Shown here: positions 1-6,313 of the stretch, in pieces
How the letters are laid out: each line of letters starts with the position of its first letter
Numbering within the stretch: the first letter of the stretch is position 1
From: an uncultured Acidimicrobiia bacterium
GTDB taxonomy: Bacteria; Actinomycetota; Acidimicrobiia; Spongiisociales; Spongiisociaceae
Direction: 5' to 3'
Assembly (NCBI GenBank): GCA_937900165.1
Contig: CALCCX010000049.1
Span: 1 to 9,053 of the forward strand
Length of the DNA stretch: 9,053 nucleotides
The notes under the pieces: generated by a model
Databases searched by the model: none
What the model was told of the DNA's origin: nothing
Seen by the model: the letters and a program-made list of their open reading frames with translations, nothing else
Translations under genes and position numbers: made by a program

Positions 1-82
1 TCGTTCGTTTGCGTTGTTGTAGCTTTTTAAATTCTTCATATTTTTTTACTTCTTCTTTTTCTTTCTTTTTTTTTTTTTTTTT
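1..82. other. T-rich low-complexity artefact outside the adapter
   Basis: This stretch is almost entirely T-rich and ends in a long T run directly against the sequencing adapter. The far end of the window mirrors it with a short poly-A run after the inverted adapter. It has none of the GC-rich character of the rest of the window. It is most simply read as low-quality sequence or homopolymer past the adapter that was carried into the assembly, not as genomic DNA. An ORF that runs through it encodes adapter-derived peptide and should be ignored. Confidence 0.9.
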
Positions 83-140
83 AATGATACGGCGACCACC
101 GAGATCTACACTCTTTCCCTACACGACGCTCTTCCGATCT
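83..140 (+). other. Illumina universal (P5-side) adapter contamination
   Basis: All 58 bases match the Illumina TruSeq universal adapter as I know it, from AATGATACGGCGACCACC at 83 to CTCTTCCGATCT at 140. The translated junk peptide in one forward frame (RRPPRSTLF) and the reverse-frame peptide (GRASCRERV) are familiar contaminant strings in protein databases. Genomic sequence therefore starts at 141 and anything called across this boundary is chimeric. Confidence 0.98.
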
Positions 141-946
141 CTGGCGGATGGCCCCTTTCGGAGGTCGGTGATCCGGAGATCATGGAGCCGGTCGAGGAAT
201 CGCTCCGGGAACTCGGCGTCCATATGCACATGCAAACGACTGTCGAAGGCTTTCTGGGTGAAGGCACGGTGAATGCCGTGGCGACCTCAAATGGAGATCT
301 CCCGGCGGATGTCGTGGTAGTCGCCACCCACAAGACTCCAAACACCGAACTTGCGACGGCGGCCGGCATCAAGACAGGCTCAACCGGCGGCATCGTTGTT
401 GACGATGGCATGGCAACATCGGCCAAGAACGTGTGGGCGGCAGGCGACTGTGTCGAGATCCCGCATGGGCTGACCAAGGTTCCAATCAATGGGCTCTCCG
501 GCAGCCACGCCTACTCGCAAGGCAAGACCGCGGGGGTCAACGCAGGTGGGGGCGAACGCGCTTATCAGGCTGTCCAGGTTCCTTGGGGAATGGTGGCGGG
601 GACTTGGACAATTGGCGGTGTTTCATTCGGGGAGACACTGGCCACCGCTCTCGGTATCCCGCACATCGTCGGCATGGCAGATGGCATCTCAAAAGCGCGT
701 TACTACCCGGGCTGGTCTCGGATTCGGGTCAAGCTGCTGGTGGACCCCAAGACCAGGACTCTGGTTGGAGGTCAGATGGTCGGTGTCGAAGGCATCAAGG
801 AGCGAGCAGACTTCCTGGCCATGGCGATGCGGGCCAGCATCCCAATCGACGACATCGCATGGATGGAAAACGTCTACTCGCCTCCCATTGGTGCCTTGAA
901 CGAACCGATGGCCCTGGCTGCCCAAAACGCCCTAGGGAAGCTCTGA
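141..946 (+). CDS. FAD/NAD(P)H-dependent disulfide-reductase-like oxidoreductase, 5' partial
   Basis: This is the C-terminal part of a two-dinucleotide-binding-domain flavoprotein of the CoA-disulfide reductase/NADH oxidase type. The reading frame is open from the adapter junction, with codons from 143. The residues before the first ATG at 182 (PLSEVGDPEI) continue normal family sequence, so that ATG is internal and the N-terminus is missing. Visible elements in order are the end of the NAD(P)H domain (DVVVVATHKTPNTEL), the second FAD motif (NVWAAGDCVEIP), and a C-terminal dimerisation domain ending YSPPIGALNEP. The lost N-terminus would hold the first FAD motif and the redox-active cysteine, so disulfide reductase, oxidase and other roles cannot be separated. 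The stop at 944-946 lies seven bases before the next gene, suggesting one transcript. This is not the MSMEG_0569-type flavoprotein of nitrilase clusters as far as I can tell. Confidence 0.85.
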
Positions 947-953
947 TCAGGCC

Positions 954-1199
954 ATGAAATTCTTCTTCTGGCTGCGCAGCAATGCCGAGCACTATCTGCT
1001 GGAGGCTGCGCAGGTGGACATGGCGAAGAAGTACCGGGGTGGCTCCGGACCACTACAACCAAAGAGCGTCGGCGCGTTTTTCTGGCGTCGTGTTTTCGTA
1101 CCGATCTACCGGCTGCTGCCGTGGTCGCTCCGAGGCACGATCATGCGCGCCATGCCTGGCAGTCACCGCCGTTCTTGGGAAAGGAGGGAGCCCAAGTAG
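954..1199 (+). CDS. Small basic hypothetical protein (81 aa)
   Basis: I do not recognise this protein. It starts seven bases after the oxidoreductase stop, with only a weak AGG ribosome site at 948-950. The position argues for co-expression. It is rich in Arg, Lys and aromatic residues: an N-terminal MKFFFWLRS, a central segment around residues 40-66 alternating hydrophobic and basic residues (FFWRRVFVPIYRLLPW), and a basic tail (HRRSWERREPK). There is no clean membrane helix because charged residues interrupt the hydrophobic stretch, so peripheral membrane association or binding to the flavoprotein are possibilities only. There are no cysteines, hence no metal or Fe-S site. Its spacing and composition favour a real gene over chance. 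Confidence 0.6.
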   Translation: MKFFFWLRSNAEHYLLEAAQVDMAKKYRGGSGPLQPKSVGAFFWRRVFVPIYRLLPWSLRGTIMRAMPGSHRRSWERREPK

Positions 1200-1366
1200 A
1201 TCAACACGAATCCACTGGATGTGGGGACTTGGCGGGTGGAACCCGTCGGTCTTCGCACACAACAAACGGCGGGGCGGTCAAAAGAGGTCCGCCGCCGACG
1301 AGACACCTCGTCTTCGAGGCTGAAGGTGCGGCTGAGACGACAAGGCTGAGGCAGTAAGGAGCCCAC
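1200..1366 (+). promoter_or_regulatory. Hairpin-rich intergenic leader upstream of the DsrE-like gene
   Basis: This 167-base gap contains no convincing gene. It holds several perfect or near-perfect hairpins: 1231-1237 with 1241-1247 (GGCGGGT/ACCCGTC, one G-T pair, loop of three), 1267-1272 with 1292-1297 (CGGCGG/CCGCCG), and 1297-1302 with 1307-1312 (GACGAG/CTCGTC, loop ACAC). A fourth, 1306-1310 with 1315-1319 (CCTCG/CGAGG), shares bases with the third, so the two cannot form together. GGCTGA then occurs three times, at 1318, 1330 and 1344. A strong ribosome site, AAGGAG at 1356-1361, sits five bases before the ATG at 1367. It could be a cis-acting leader RNA, or a terminator for the upstream pair plus a leader. 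It matches no riboswitch class I know. Confidence 0.4.
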
Positions 1367-1852
1367 ATGGCAGAATTTGCAAGCGAGCGGGTACAGCCCG
1401 GAGACGCCATCGTCGACTATGAACAAAAGGTCTTTCCCGATATCCAGGCGGAAGAGGGCGAACAGGCATGGGTGTTCATGCATACCGTGCCCTTCGAGGG
1501 TTCGGTCGGCCTTGTCAACATGCTGACCACCACGAGGATCAATCGCAAGGGTTTTGACACCCACCTCGTTTTGTACGGACCGGGCTCGCTGATGGCGTCG
1601 GCCTCCCGAGGTTTCCCCAAGGTAGGCGACGAGGCGTTTCCCGGCGCCATGGCCTACAACCGGCAAATCCAGACGATGCTCGACGAAGGTGTCAGTGTCT
1701 ACGCGTGTCGATTCTCAGCAGCGATGCTCTACGGCATGCGGGAGGCTGACATGATGGAGGGCGTGCAGCCGATCAATCCGCTCGATGTGTTGGATGCAAC
1801 ACTCACGGCCTATCGTGCCAAGGCACTGGTTCTGGCCACCTGGACGTTGTAG
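1367..1852 (+). CDS. MSMEG_0572/Sll0783-family nitrogen starvation response protein (DsrE-like)
   Basis: The 161-residue protein is full length for its family. The start is set by AAGGAG at 1356-1361. It looks like a soluble DsrE/DsrF-fold protein. Visible family features are the EQAWVFMHTVPFEGSVGLV strand-helix region (residues 32-50), the GFDTHLVLYGPG segment (62-73), a single conserved-looking Cys at 114 (VYACRFSAAMLYGM) and the C-terminal PINPLDVLDATLTAYRAKAL (residues 135-154). Known of the family: Synechocystis sll0783 is induced by nitrogen starvation and needed for polyhydroxybutyrate accumulation, and the gene heads nitrilase (Nit1C) clusters. The biochemical role is not settled; the DsrE fold suggests handling a small group on Cys114. 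Here it is followed 31 bases later by an unknown gene and not by the usual nitrilase. Confidence 0.88.
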   Translation: MAEFASERVQPGDAIVDYEQKVFPDIQAEEGEQAWVFMHTVPFEGSVGLVNMLTTTRINRKGFDTHLVLYGPGSLMASASRGFPKVGDEAFPGAMAYNRQIQTMLDEGVSVYACRFSAAMLYGMREADMMEGVQPINPLDVLDATLTAYRAKALVLATWTL

Positions 1853-1883
1853 CCCCAATTTCGGACAAACCACCGGAGTGATA

Positions 1884-2507
1884 ATGGATATCGACACGCT
1901 GCTTGCACAATGGCGGGTGTCCGAGACGAAGCTGTATCCGATGGTCGTGGTCAGCCCGCACCAGTACGAGGCCAACCTCAGTCTGGTGCGGGCCATGACC
2001 GACGATCTGGCAGACGTCACAACCGCCCAAGATCTGATCGAAGCGTACGAGCATCGACTAGACAGACTGGCGACCGCTGTCCGCCGCTTGGGAGCAGCGG
2101 CTCCGCCCTCTGCGGTGGCTCCGCTGGTAATTGACGCCGCGTTCCAGGGGCGTTATCGAGAGCTCCCCTCCGAGATACAGCAAGCGACTGCTGTCCGTCA
2201 GATCGCCGAGGCCGGAAAGGGACCCGCATGGGTGCTTATCGGAGAAGCCGGAGACGACGGCCCAGATGCTGCGACTGGATTTCGGCGAATTGAAATGCGG
2301 GTGCCGGACGGGCTTGGAATGCACACGTACGTGGATATTGATGCGACCACCTTCTTGCCCCTTTACGGCATCGAAGTCCTTCAGCTCGACCCTACGACTG
2401 GAGAACATGCCGAAGGACAAGCCCGTCCGGAGCGCACCGAGTTCGCTGATCGCCAGGTCTGGCTCACCGCCATCGCTGAGTTCAAGGGCCGACCTCACCA
2501 GGCGTAG
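1884..2507 (+). CDS. Hypothetical protein (207 aa) paired with the DsrE-like gene
   Basis: I do not recognise this protein. The ATG at 1884 is chosen because GGAG at 1875-1878 lies five bases upstream; an in-frame extension back to 1785 would overlap the preceding gene by 68 bases and is rejected. The first 70 residues look helical and charged (MDIDTLLAQWRVSETKLYP; LIEAYEHRLDRLATAVRRLG), with possible coiled-coil character. An Ala/Pro-rich linker (71-81) follows, then a more beta-like half with TGFRRIEMRVPDGLGMHTYV and FLPLYGIEVLQLD. There are no cysteines, signal peptide or membrane segment, so it should be cytosolic. It is 31 bases downstream of the DsrE-like gene and probably cotranscribed, which hints at a partnership. 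It does not resemble the short MSMEG_0570-type protein, the AIR-synthase-like protein or the flavoprotein of known nitrilase clusters. Confidence 0.75.
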   Translation: MDIDTLLAQWRVSETKLYPMVVVSPHQYEANLSLVRAMTDDLADVTTAQDLIEAYEHRLDRLATAVRRLGAAAPPSAVAPLVIDAAFQGRYRELPSEIQQATAVRQIAEAGKGPAWVLIGEAGDDGPDAATGFRRIEMRVPDGLGMHTYVDIDATTFLPLYGIEVLQLDPTTGEHAEGQARPERTEFADRQVWLTAIAEFKGRPHQA

Positions 2508-2542
2508 GGGCTCGCCGACATGGCCACCGGGCCCTCGAGCCC
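2508..2542 (+). terminator. Probable terminator hairpin after the 207-aa gene
   Basis: A perfect 7-base inverted repeat, GGGCTCG at 2508-2514 and CGAGCCC at 2536-2542, begins at the first base after the stop codon. An inner GGCC/GGCC pairing lies in its 21-base loop. It is followed on the plus strand by AATTCCTCTT, which is pyrimidine-rich but not a true T tract. Placement between convergent genes supports a terminator; the missing U run lowers certainty. Confidence 0.5.
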
Positions 2543-2550
2543 AATTCCTC

Positions 2551-2588
2551 TTAGCCTGGATCCACCGCACGGATCGGCTCCAGGCTAA
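2551..2588. terminator. Bidirectional inverted repeat between convergent genes
   Basis: A perfect 10-base inverted repeat, TTAGCCTGGA at 2551-2560 and TCCAGGCTAA at 2579-2588, encloses an 18-base loop. Its right arm contains the TAG stop of the minus-strand glycosyltransferase gene (2585-2587), so for that transcript the hairpin forms exactly at the end of the coding region. With the neighbouring repeat it likely insulates two convergent operons. No poly-T tail is present on either side, as is common for actinobacterial terminators. Confidence 0.5.
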
Positions 2589-3757
2589 ACCGGGCTTCTA
2601 GTTGTTCTTATCCGATCGTAGATCCGACGGTGGTCAGACGCGGCGCGAGCCCATGTGAAGCGCTTGGCCACATCGCGGCCGCCCGTCGTGAGCCGAATGC
2701 GCGTATCCCTGTCCTCCATGATCCGTCGCATCGCTGAGGCGAGGCGGACATGGTCGCCAGGCGGCACCAGAATCGCCGTTTCATTGTCCGTCAGGTACTC
2801 GCGGAAGACGGGAATGTCGGTTGCTATCAACGGCAATCCAACGGCAAGTGCCTCCATTGCGACCAGGCCCCAACCCTCCTTGACCGAAGGGAACACGAAG
2901 GCGTCAGCCGAGTGATACCAATCCGCCAGCAACCGATCCGAAATGGTGCCCAACTGCACGATGTCGTGCTCCATCGAAACGCCCAGTTCTTCGGCTCGCC
3001 TGAAAGCGGCAGTGCGGTATGGCGTGTGGTCTTGAAAAGAATGGCCCCCAACGATGGCGAGGAGGGGTGAGACCTCAATCGAGGCCTTCAATACCGCCAG
3101 CGCTTCGATCATCTCGATAGTGCCCTTGCGGGGCTCAATGCCTCCGACAGTCAAGAACAGGAATCTCGAGTCTGCCCCGATTGAGGCCCGCAGGCCGGCA
3201 CGATCGAGATCGGTGGCCGGTGCCAGATTGGCGGTGTTGACCCCGTTGTATATGACTGAGGCTTCGAGCCCGAATTCGTCCATCAGGCGTCCCTGCCACT
3301 CTCGACTGACCACTATCAATTCGTCCGGTTCGATGATTGCCTGGCGCTGGCATTCGATGAGCGCCTCAGTTGTAAAGTCGTCGACGTGGTGGACAGTCCT
3401 CACGACGGACGGCCGGTGCGGGTCGTGTGTCGCCAACTCGTCTCTGACGCGTGCTGCGGCTCGTGCCGCAATGCAGTCCTGAGTATGAAGAATCGGGAAG
3501 TCCGACAACAGGGGCCTTAGGCCATCCGCCAAGGCATCGACGGACTTGAACACCCGCTCGTCGAGGGTGTCTGCCCATTCTGGAGCCGGAATGAACGTCG
3601 TCGGCACCTTCGTCTCGCGGAAGAATCCGACTTTGGGATTACCGAGGGCGATGATGTGGACCGCCACTCCGTCCTCGAGGAGCGCTTGGGCCAGCTCGAG
3701 GGTATGGACCACTCCACCCCGCGGTTTGGTCGAGTAGGTGACCAGGGCAACAGTCAT
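2585..3757 (-). CDS. MSMEG_0565-family glycosyltransferase (GT4-like)
   Basis: This is a complete 390-residue GT-B retaining glycosyltransferase, expected to transfer a sugar from a nucleotide-sugar donor to an unknown acceptor in the cytosol. The N-terminal domain carries the glycine-rich loop YSTKPRGGVVHTLELAQAL (8-26). The C-terminal domain has GGIEPRKGTIEMIEAL (205-220) with the donor-phosphate-binding Arg/Lys pair, and the EX7E motif E294-GWGLVAM-E302 within VFPSVKEGWGLVAMEAL. The family occurs as an accessory member of MSMEG_0572/nitrilase clusters, which suggests the cluster product is glycosylated (inference). It lies 76 bases after fdrA on the same strand and has only a weak ribosome site before the ATG at 3757-3755. 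Ordinary GT4 is certain; the subfamily assignment rests on sequence resemblance plus context. Confidence 0.85.
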   Translation of the reverse strand: MTVALVTYSTKPRGGVVHTLELAQALLEDGVAVHIIALGNPKVGFFRETKVPTTFIPAPEWADTLDERVFKSVDALADGLRPLLSDFPILHTQDCIAARAAARVRDELATHDPHRPSVVRTVHHVDDFTTEALIECQRQAIIEPDELIVVSREWQGRLMDEFGLEASVIYNGVNTANLAPATDLDRAGLRASIGADSRFLFLTVGGIEPRKGTIEMIEALAVLKASIEVSPLLAIVGGHSFQDHTPYRTAAFRRAEELGVSMEHDIVQLGTISDRLLADWYHSADAFVFPSVKEGWGLVAMEALAVGLPLIATDIPVFREYLTDNETAILVPPGDHVRLASAMRRIMEDRDTRIRLTTGGRDVAKRFTWARAASDHRRIYDRIRTTRSPV

Positions 3758-3795
3758 CAGGTGCCCGTGGCCCCTGCCGAGCCCTCACGACTGGA

Positions 3796-3821
3796 GCCGA
3801 GTCGCATCTCACGTCCTCGGC
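3796..3821 (-). other. Hairpin in the fdrA-glycosyltransferase gap
   Basis: A perfect 6-base inverted repeat (GCCGAG at 3796-3801, CTCGGC at 3816-3821, loop of 14) occupies the 76-base gap between the fdrA stop and the glycosyltransferase start. It could reduce readthrough or stabilise the mRNA. There is no T tract, and a repeat this short in GC-rich DNA can arise by chance. Confidence 0.25.
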
Positions 3822-3833
3822 ACGCTTTGCCCT

Positions 3834-5378
3834 TCACCGATTCCTCCGAAACTCGCTTATCTCCGGCCGGCGGGTGGCGATGGCGATGGCCGTCAATGCA
3901 GCGCGAGCATTGGTCGGAGCCACGATGCAGCCCACTTCTTCGAGCTTGGCGCGCTGGCTCACGATACCTTGAGGATCAGAATCGGTGCCAAGGACGTAGG
4001 CCACGACTTGGGGACCACCTTCGATCGCCATCACGTTGGCGCATGCGGTCGCAAGCTGGCCGGCCGGATCGTCGTGGCTCCCGTACCCCAAGACGACATC
4101 GATCAGGATCACCGCGGTGTCGTCCATTGCTCCCTCGGCCTGAATCAGCTCGATTCGGGCGGCCGGATCAATCATCGGGTGCGGTCGCCCCCTCGTGTAT
4201 TCTTCCTCGCCGAGATCGAGGCAAACGTGGGAGTCTGGCTTGGCGGATTCGAGCGCCAGGTCTGACCGGAGGGGGGTATTCGAGTAGACGTCCAAGCCCT
4301 GTTCGGCGATGAGGGTCATGGATTCGAAGCAGAGCGTTCCGCCCGAAAACAGGCCCCGGACAGCCTTTCGCGAATCATCAACTTCAGCTATGGCTCGGAC
4401 AGCTTGATCGAAGAGCCCTGCGCTGTCGGGAACGAAAGGAGCTCCGAGCGCTGACGTCACCGCAATGACTCCCTCTTCGAGGTCTGTGGCCAACCTGACG
4501 TGGGGAGCCACGTCGATCGGTTGATCCAGGCCGATGAGTACCGCGACAATCGGTTTGGCACCTGTTCGGTTGAGCAGCCGTTTCGACACGGTGGGTGACG
4601 GCGGTTTGGACACCACCAGAATTGCCTCCGTCTTTGGATCGTCCTCGAAGCTCTGGATGGCCAATTCTGTCATCACTCCACCCACCTCCTCTGAGAGATC
4701 CCGACCGCCGACACCGATAACCTGGGAGACGCCAAGGCCGGCACGATCGATCAGGCTCATCACTTCCTGAGCGCCTGTCCCCGCGGCCGCGACAACCCCT
4801 ATCGATCCTCCTCGGACCACGTTGGCGAATCCGAGGCCGACTCCGTCGATCATGGCTGTGCCGGCACCCGGACCCATCAAGAACAGTGAGCGCTCGGCGG
4901 CTCGCCGTTTCAATTCGATCTCGTCATCAAGCGCCACGTTGTCGCTGAACAGCAGGACATCCATGGACGCACCGATTGCTTTGTGAGCCTCAAGAGCGGC
5001 ATAGGCGCCGCCTACCGAGATGACAGCCAGGTTGGGCGGCTTCGCCAGACCCATGGTCTCGGTGAGGCTCCGGATCGAGAATTGTTCGTTCGCAGATTCG
5101 GCTGCCGGCTTCGCATTGAACATCATCTGTTCGGCGTTGGAGAAGGCCCGGTCGGCGTCGCCTCCTCTAGCCGCCATGACCAGGTCGTTGGCGGTCAAGC
5201 CGCTCAGGGTTGCCGAGTCGAAGCCTTCCTCGATCAGGACCTCGATGTTGGCCGGTGTCCCGGTCACGACTGTCCCCCACTGGATTCCCGGAGTATCGAG
5301 GAGAGCTCGCGAGGCGGCGAGAAGTTTGACGGAGTCGAGGTATTTGTTCCGATAACTCCGGATGCTGGTTTGGCTCAT
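3834..5378 (-). CDS. FdrA/YahF-family acyl-CoA synthetase-like protein
   Basis: The 514-residue protein resembles a succinyl-CoA synthetase in which alpha- and beta-like parts are fused. Residues about 115-262 parallel the alpha subunit: LMGPGAGTA (168-175, the GPN-C-PG position), GSIGVVAAAGTGAQE (191-205), IGVGGRDLSEEVGG (221-234) and DPKTEAILVVSKPP (247-260). Residues about 340-500 form the ligase-like part, with GLFSGGTLCFE (342-352) and the FdrA hallmark YTRGRPHPMIDP (394-405). The length matches E. coli YahF and is shorter than E. coli FdrA, whose extra C-terminus is absent. Known of the family: E. coli FdrA acts with YlbE and YlbF in oxamate carbamoyl transfer during allantoin breakdown, next to a carbamate kinase. 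Here the start overlaps the carbamate kinase stop (ATGA) with AGAGG upstream, indicating tight coupling. No YlbE- or YlbF-like partner is visible, so the substrate is unknown. Confidence 0.88.
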   Translation of the reverse strand: MSQTSIRSYRNKYLDSVKLLAASRALLDTPGIQWGTVVTGTPANIEVLIEEGFDSATLSGLTANDLVMAARGGDADRAFSNAEQMMFNAKPAAESANEQFSIRSLTETMGLAKPPNLAVISVGGAYAALEAHKAIGASMDVLLFSDNVALDDEIELKRRAAERSLFLMGPGAGTAMIDGVGLGFANVVRGGSIGVVAAAGTGAQEVMSLIDRAGLGVSQVIGVGGRDLSEEVGGVMTELAIQSFEDDPKTEAILVVSKPPSPTVSKRLLNRTGAKPIVAVLIGLDQPIDVAPHVRLATDLEEGVIAVTSALGAPFVPDSAGLFDQAVRAIAEVDDSRKAVRGLFSGGTLCFESMTLIAEQGLDVYSNTPLRSDLALESAKPDSHVCLDLGEEEYTRGRPHPMIDPAARIELIQAEGAMDDTAVILIDVVLGYGSHDDPAGQLATACANVMAIEGGPQVVAYVLGTDSDPQGIVSQRAKLEEVGCIVAPTNARAALTAIAIATRRPEISEFRRNR

Positions 5379-6313
5379 AGAGCGTTGCCTCTGATCACTC
5401 GAGTTCCTGAGTTGCCATCAAGCGCTGCCCCCAGTTGACCACCAGAAGTAATGACGACGAATTCTCCCCCAGCATTGATGAAGTCGATCGCCGACTCGAC
5501 CTTGGGGCCCATGCTTCCGACTGGGAACTCCTGATTCTCCAGGTACCGAGCCGCCTCATCAGTGGTCATCTCGTGGACGGGCCGTTCGTCACGGGTCCCA
5601 TAACCTAGATAAACATGGTCCACTCCGGTGACCAACGCGAGCACATCTGCCTTGACCTCTCCTGCAATCAACACGGCTACACGATCTTTGTCAACGACGG
5701 CATCCACGCCTCGGAGTTCACCCGACGCCACGGCGATGGGTATTCCACCGCCACCACCGGCGACCACAAGGTACCCGCTATCGACCAGCGACTTGATCGC
5801 GGCCGCCTCCAGCACCCCCTGGGGCCTAGGCGAAGGAACGAGTCGGCGATTGCCCCGTCCTGAATCTTTGGCGACAGTCCAACCTAGTGATCGAGCCCTG
5901 TTCTCTGCGTCATCATCGAGAAACGGCCCGATCGGCTTGGTCGGATTCGAAAATGCTTCATCATCCAAATCAACCAAGGTATGGGTTACGATCGCCGCTA
6001 GTCGGTCTCTGTGGCAAGGTAGCTGTTCCCAAAGAGCTCTGACGATGAGGCTACCCATGTACCCTTGGGTCATCGCCCCGACGAGATCCAACGGCATGAT
6101 GGGCACGATATGCCGTGCAGCTTGCTGCTGTAAGGCCAGATTGCCGACTTGAGGGCCGTTCCCATGGGTCACGACGATCCGATGACCTTTGGTCGCAACT
6201 TCGCCAACAGCGGCTGCCATGCCTATAGCGTTGGCTGCCTGTTCTTCGGCGGTTCCAGACTCACCTGGCTGAATCAGTGCATTGCCTCCGAGGGCGACGA
6301 CGATGGTGCTCAT
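5375..6313 (-). CDS. Carbamate kinase
   Basis: The enzyme catalyses the reversible reaction carbamoyl phosphate + ADP to ATP + carbamate, carbamate then decaying to ammonia and CO2. The ATG at 6313-6311 gives 312 residues, the usual family length; upstream in-frame starts would add about 60 unrelated residues. Motifs in order are ALGGNAL (7-13), VTHGNGPQVGN (48-58), NPTKPIGPF (123-131), RRLVPSPRP (156-164), AGGGGGIP (185-192), VDKDRVAVLIA (207-217), MGPKVESAIDF (268-278) and ITSGGQLGAAL (288-298). All the expected substrate- and nucleotide-binding regions appear intact. It is first in a minus-strand unit with fdrA, as in allantoin/oxamate clusters, and there is no arginine deiminase or ornithine carbamoyltransferase nearby. 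A catabolic, ATP-yielding role using carbamoyl phosphate from another carbamoyl donor is likely. Confidence 0.95.
   Translation of the reverse strand: MSTIVVALGGNALIQPGESGTAEEQAANAIGMAAAVGEVATKGHRIVVTHGNGPQVGNLALQQQAARHIVPIMPLDLVGAMTQGYMGSLIVRALWEQLPCHRDRLAAIVTHTLVDLDDEAFSNPTKPIGPFLDDDAENRARSLGWTVAKDSGRGNRRLVPSPRPQGVLEAAAIKSLVDSGYLVVAGGGGGIPIAVASGELRGVDAVVDKDRVAVLIAGEVKADVLALVTGVDHVYLGYGTRDERPVHEMTTDEAARYLENQEFPVGSMGPKVESAIDFINAGGEFVVITSGGQLGAALDGNSGTRVIRGNAL

Noticed and set aside
9..272. Forward 87-aa reading frame across the left end
   Set aside because: It translates poly-T and adapter sequence, then runs out of frame into the oxidoreductase gene.
1200..1366. Guanidine, TPP or other known riboswitch
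   Set aside because: Short pieces such as GGCTGAGA and GACGAG echo known classes, but the conserved cores and the spacing of their stems are missing.
1163..1666. Minus-strand 167-aa ORF opposite the DsrE-like gene
   Set aside because: It is antisense to a well-supported gene, and its composition is that of a GC-rich shadow frame.
1785..1883. Upstream extension of the 207-aa hypothetical protein
   Set aside because: It would overlap the DsrE-like gene by 68 bases and lacks a ribosome site, while ATG 1884 has GGAG at the right distance.
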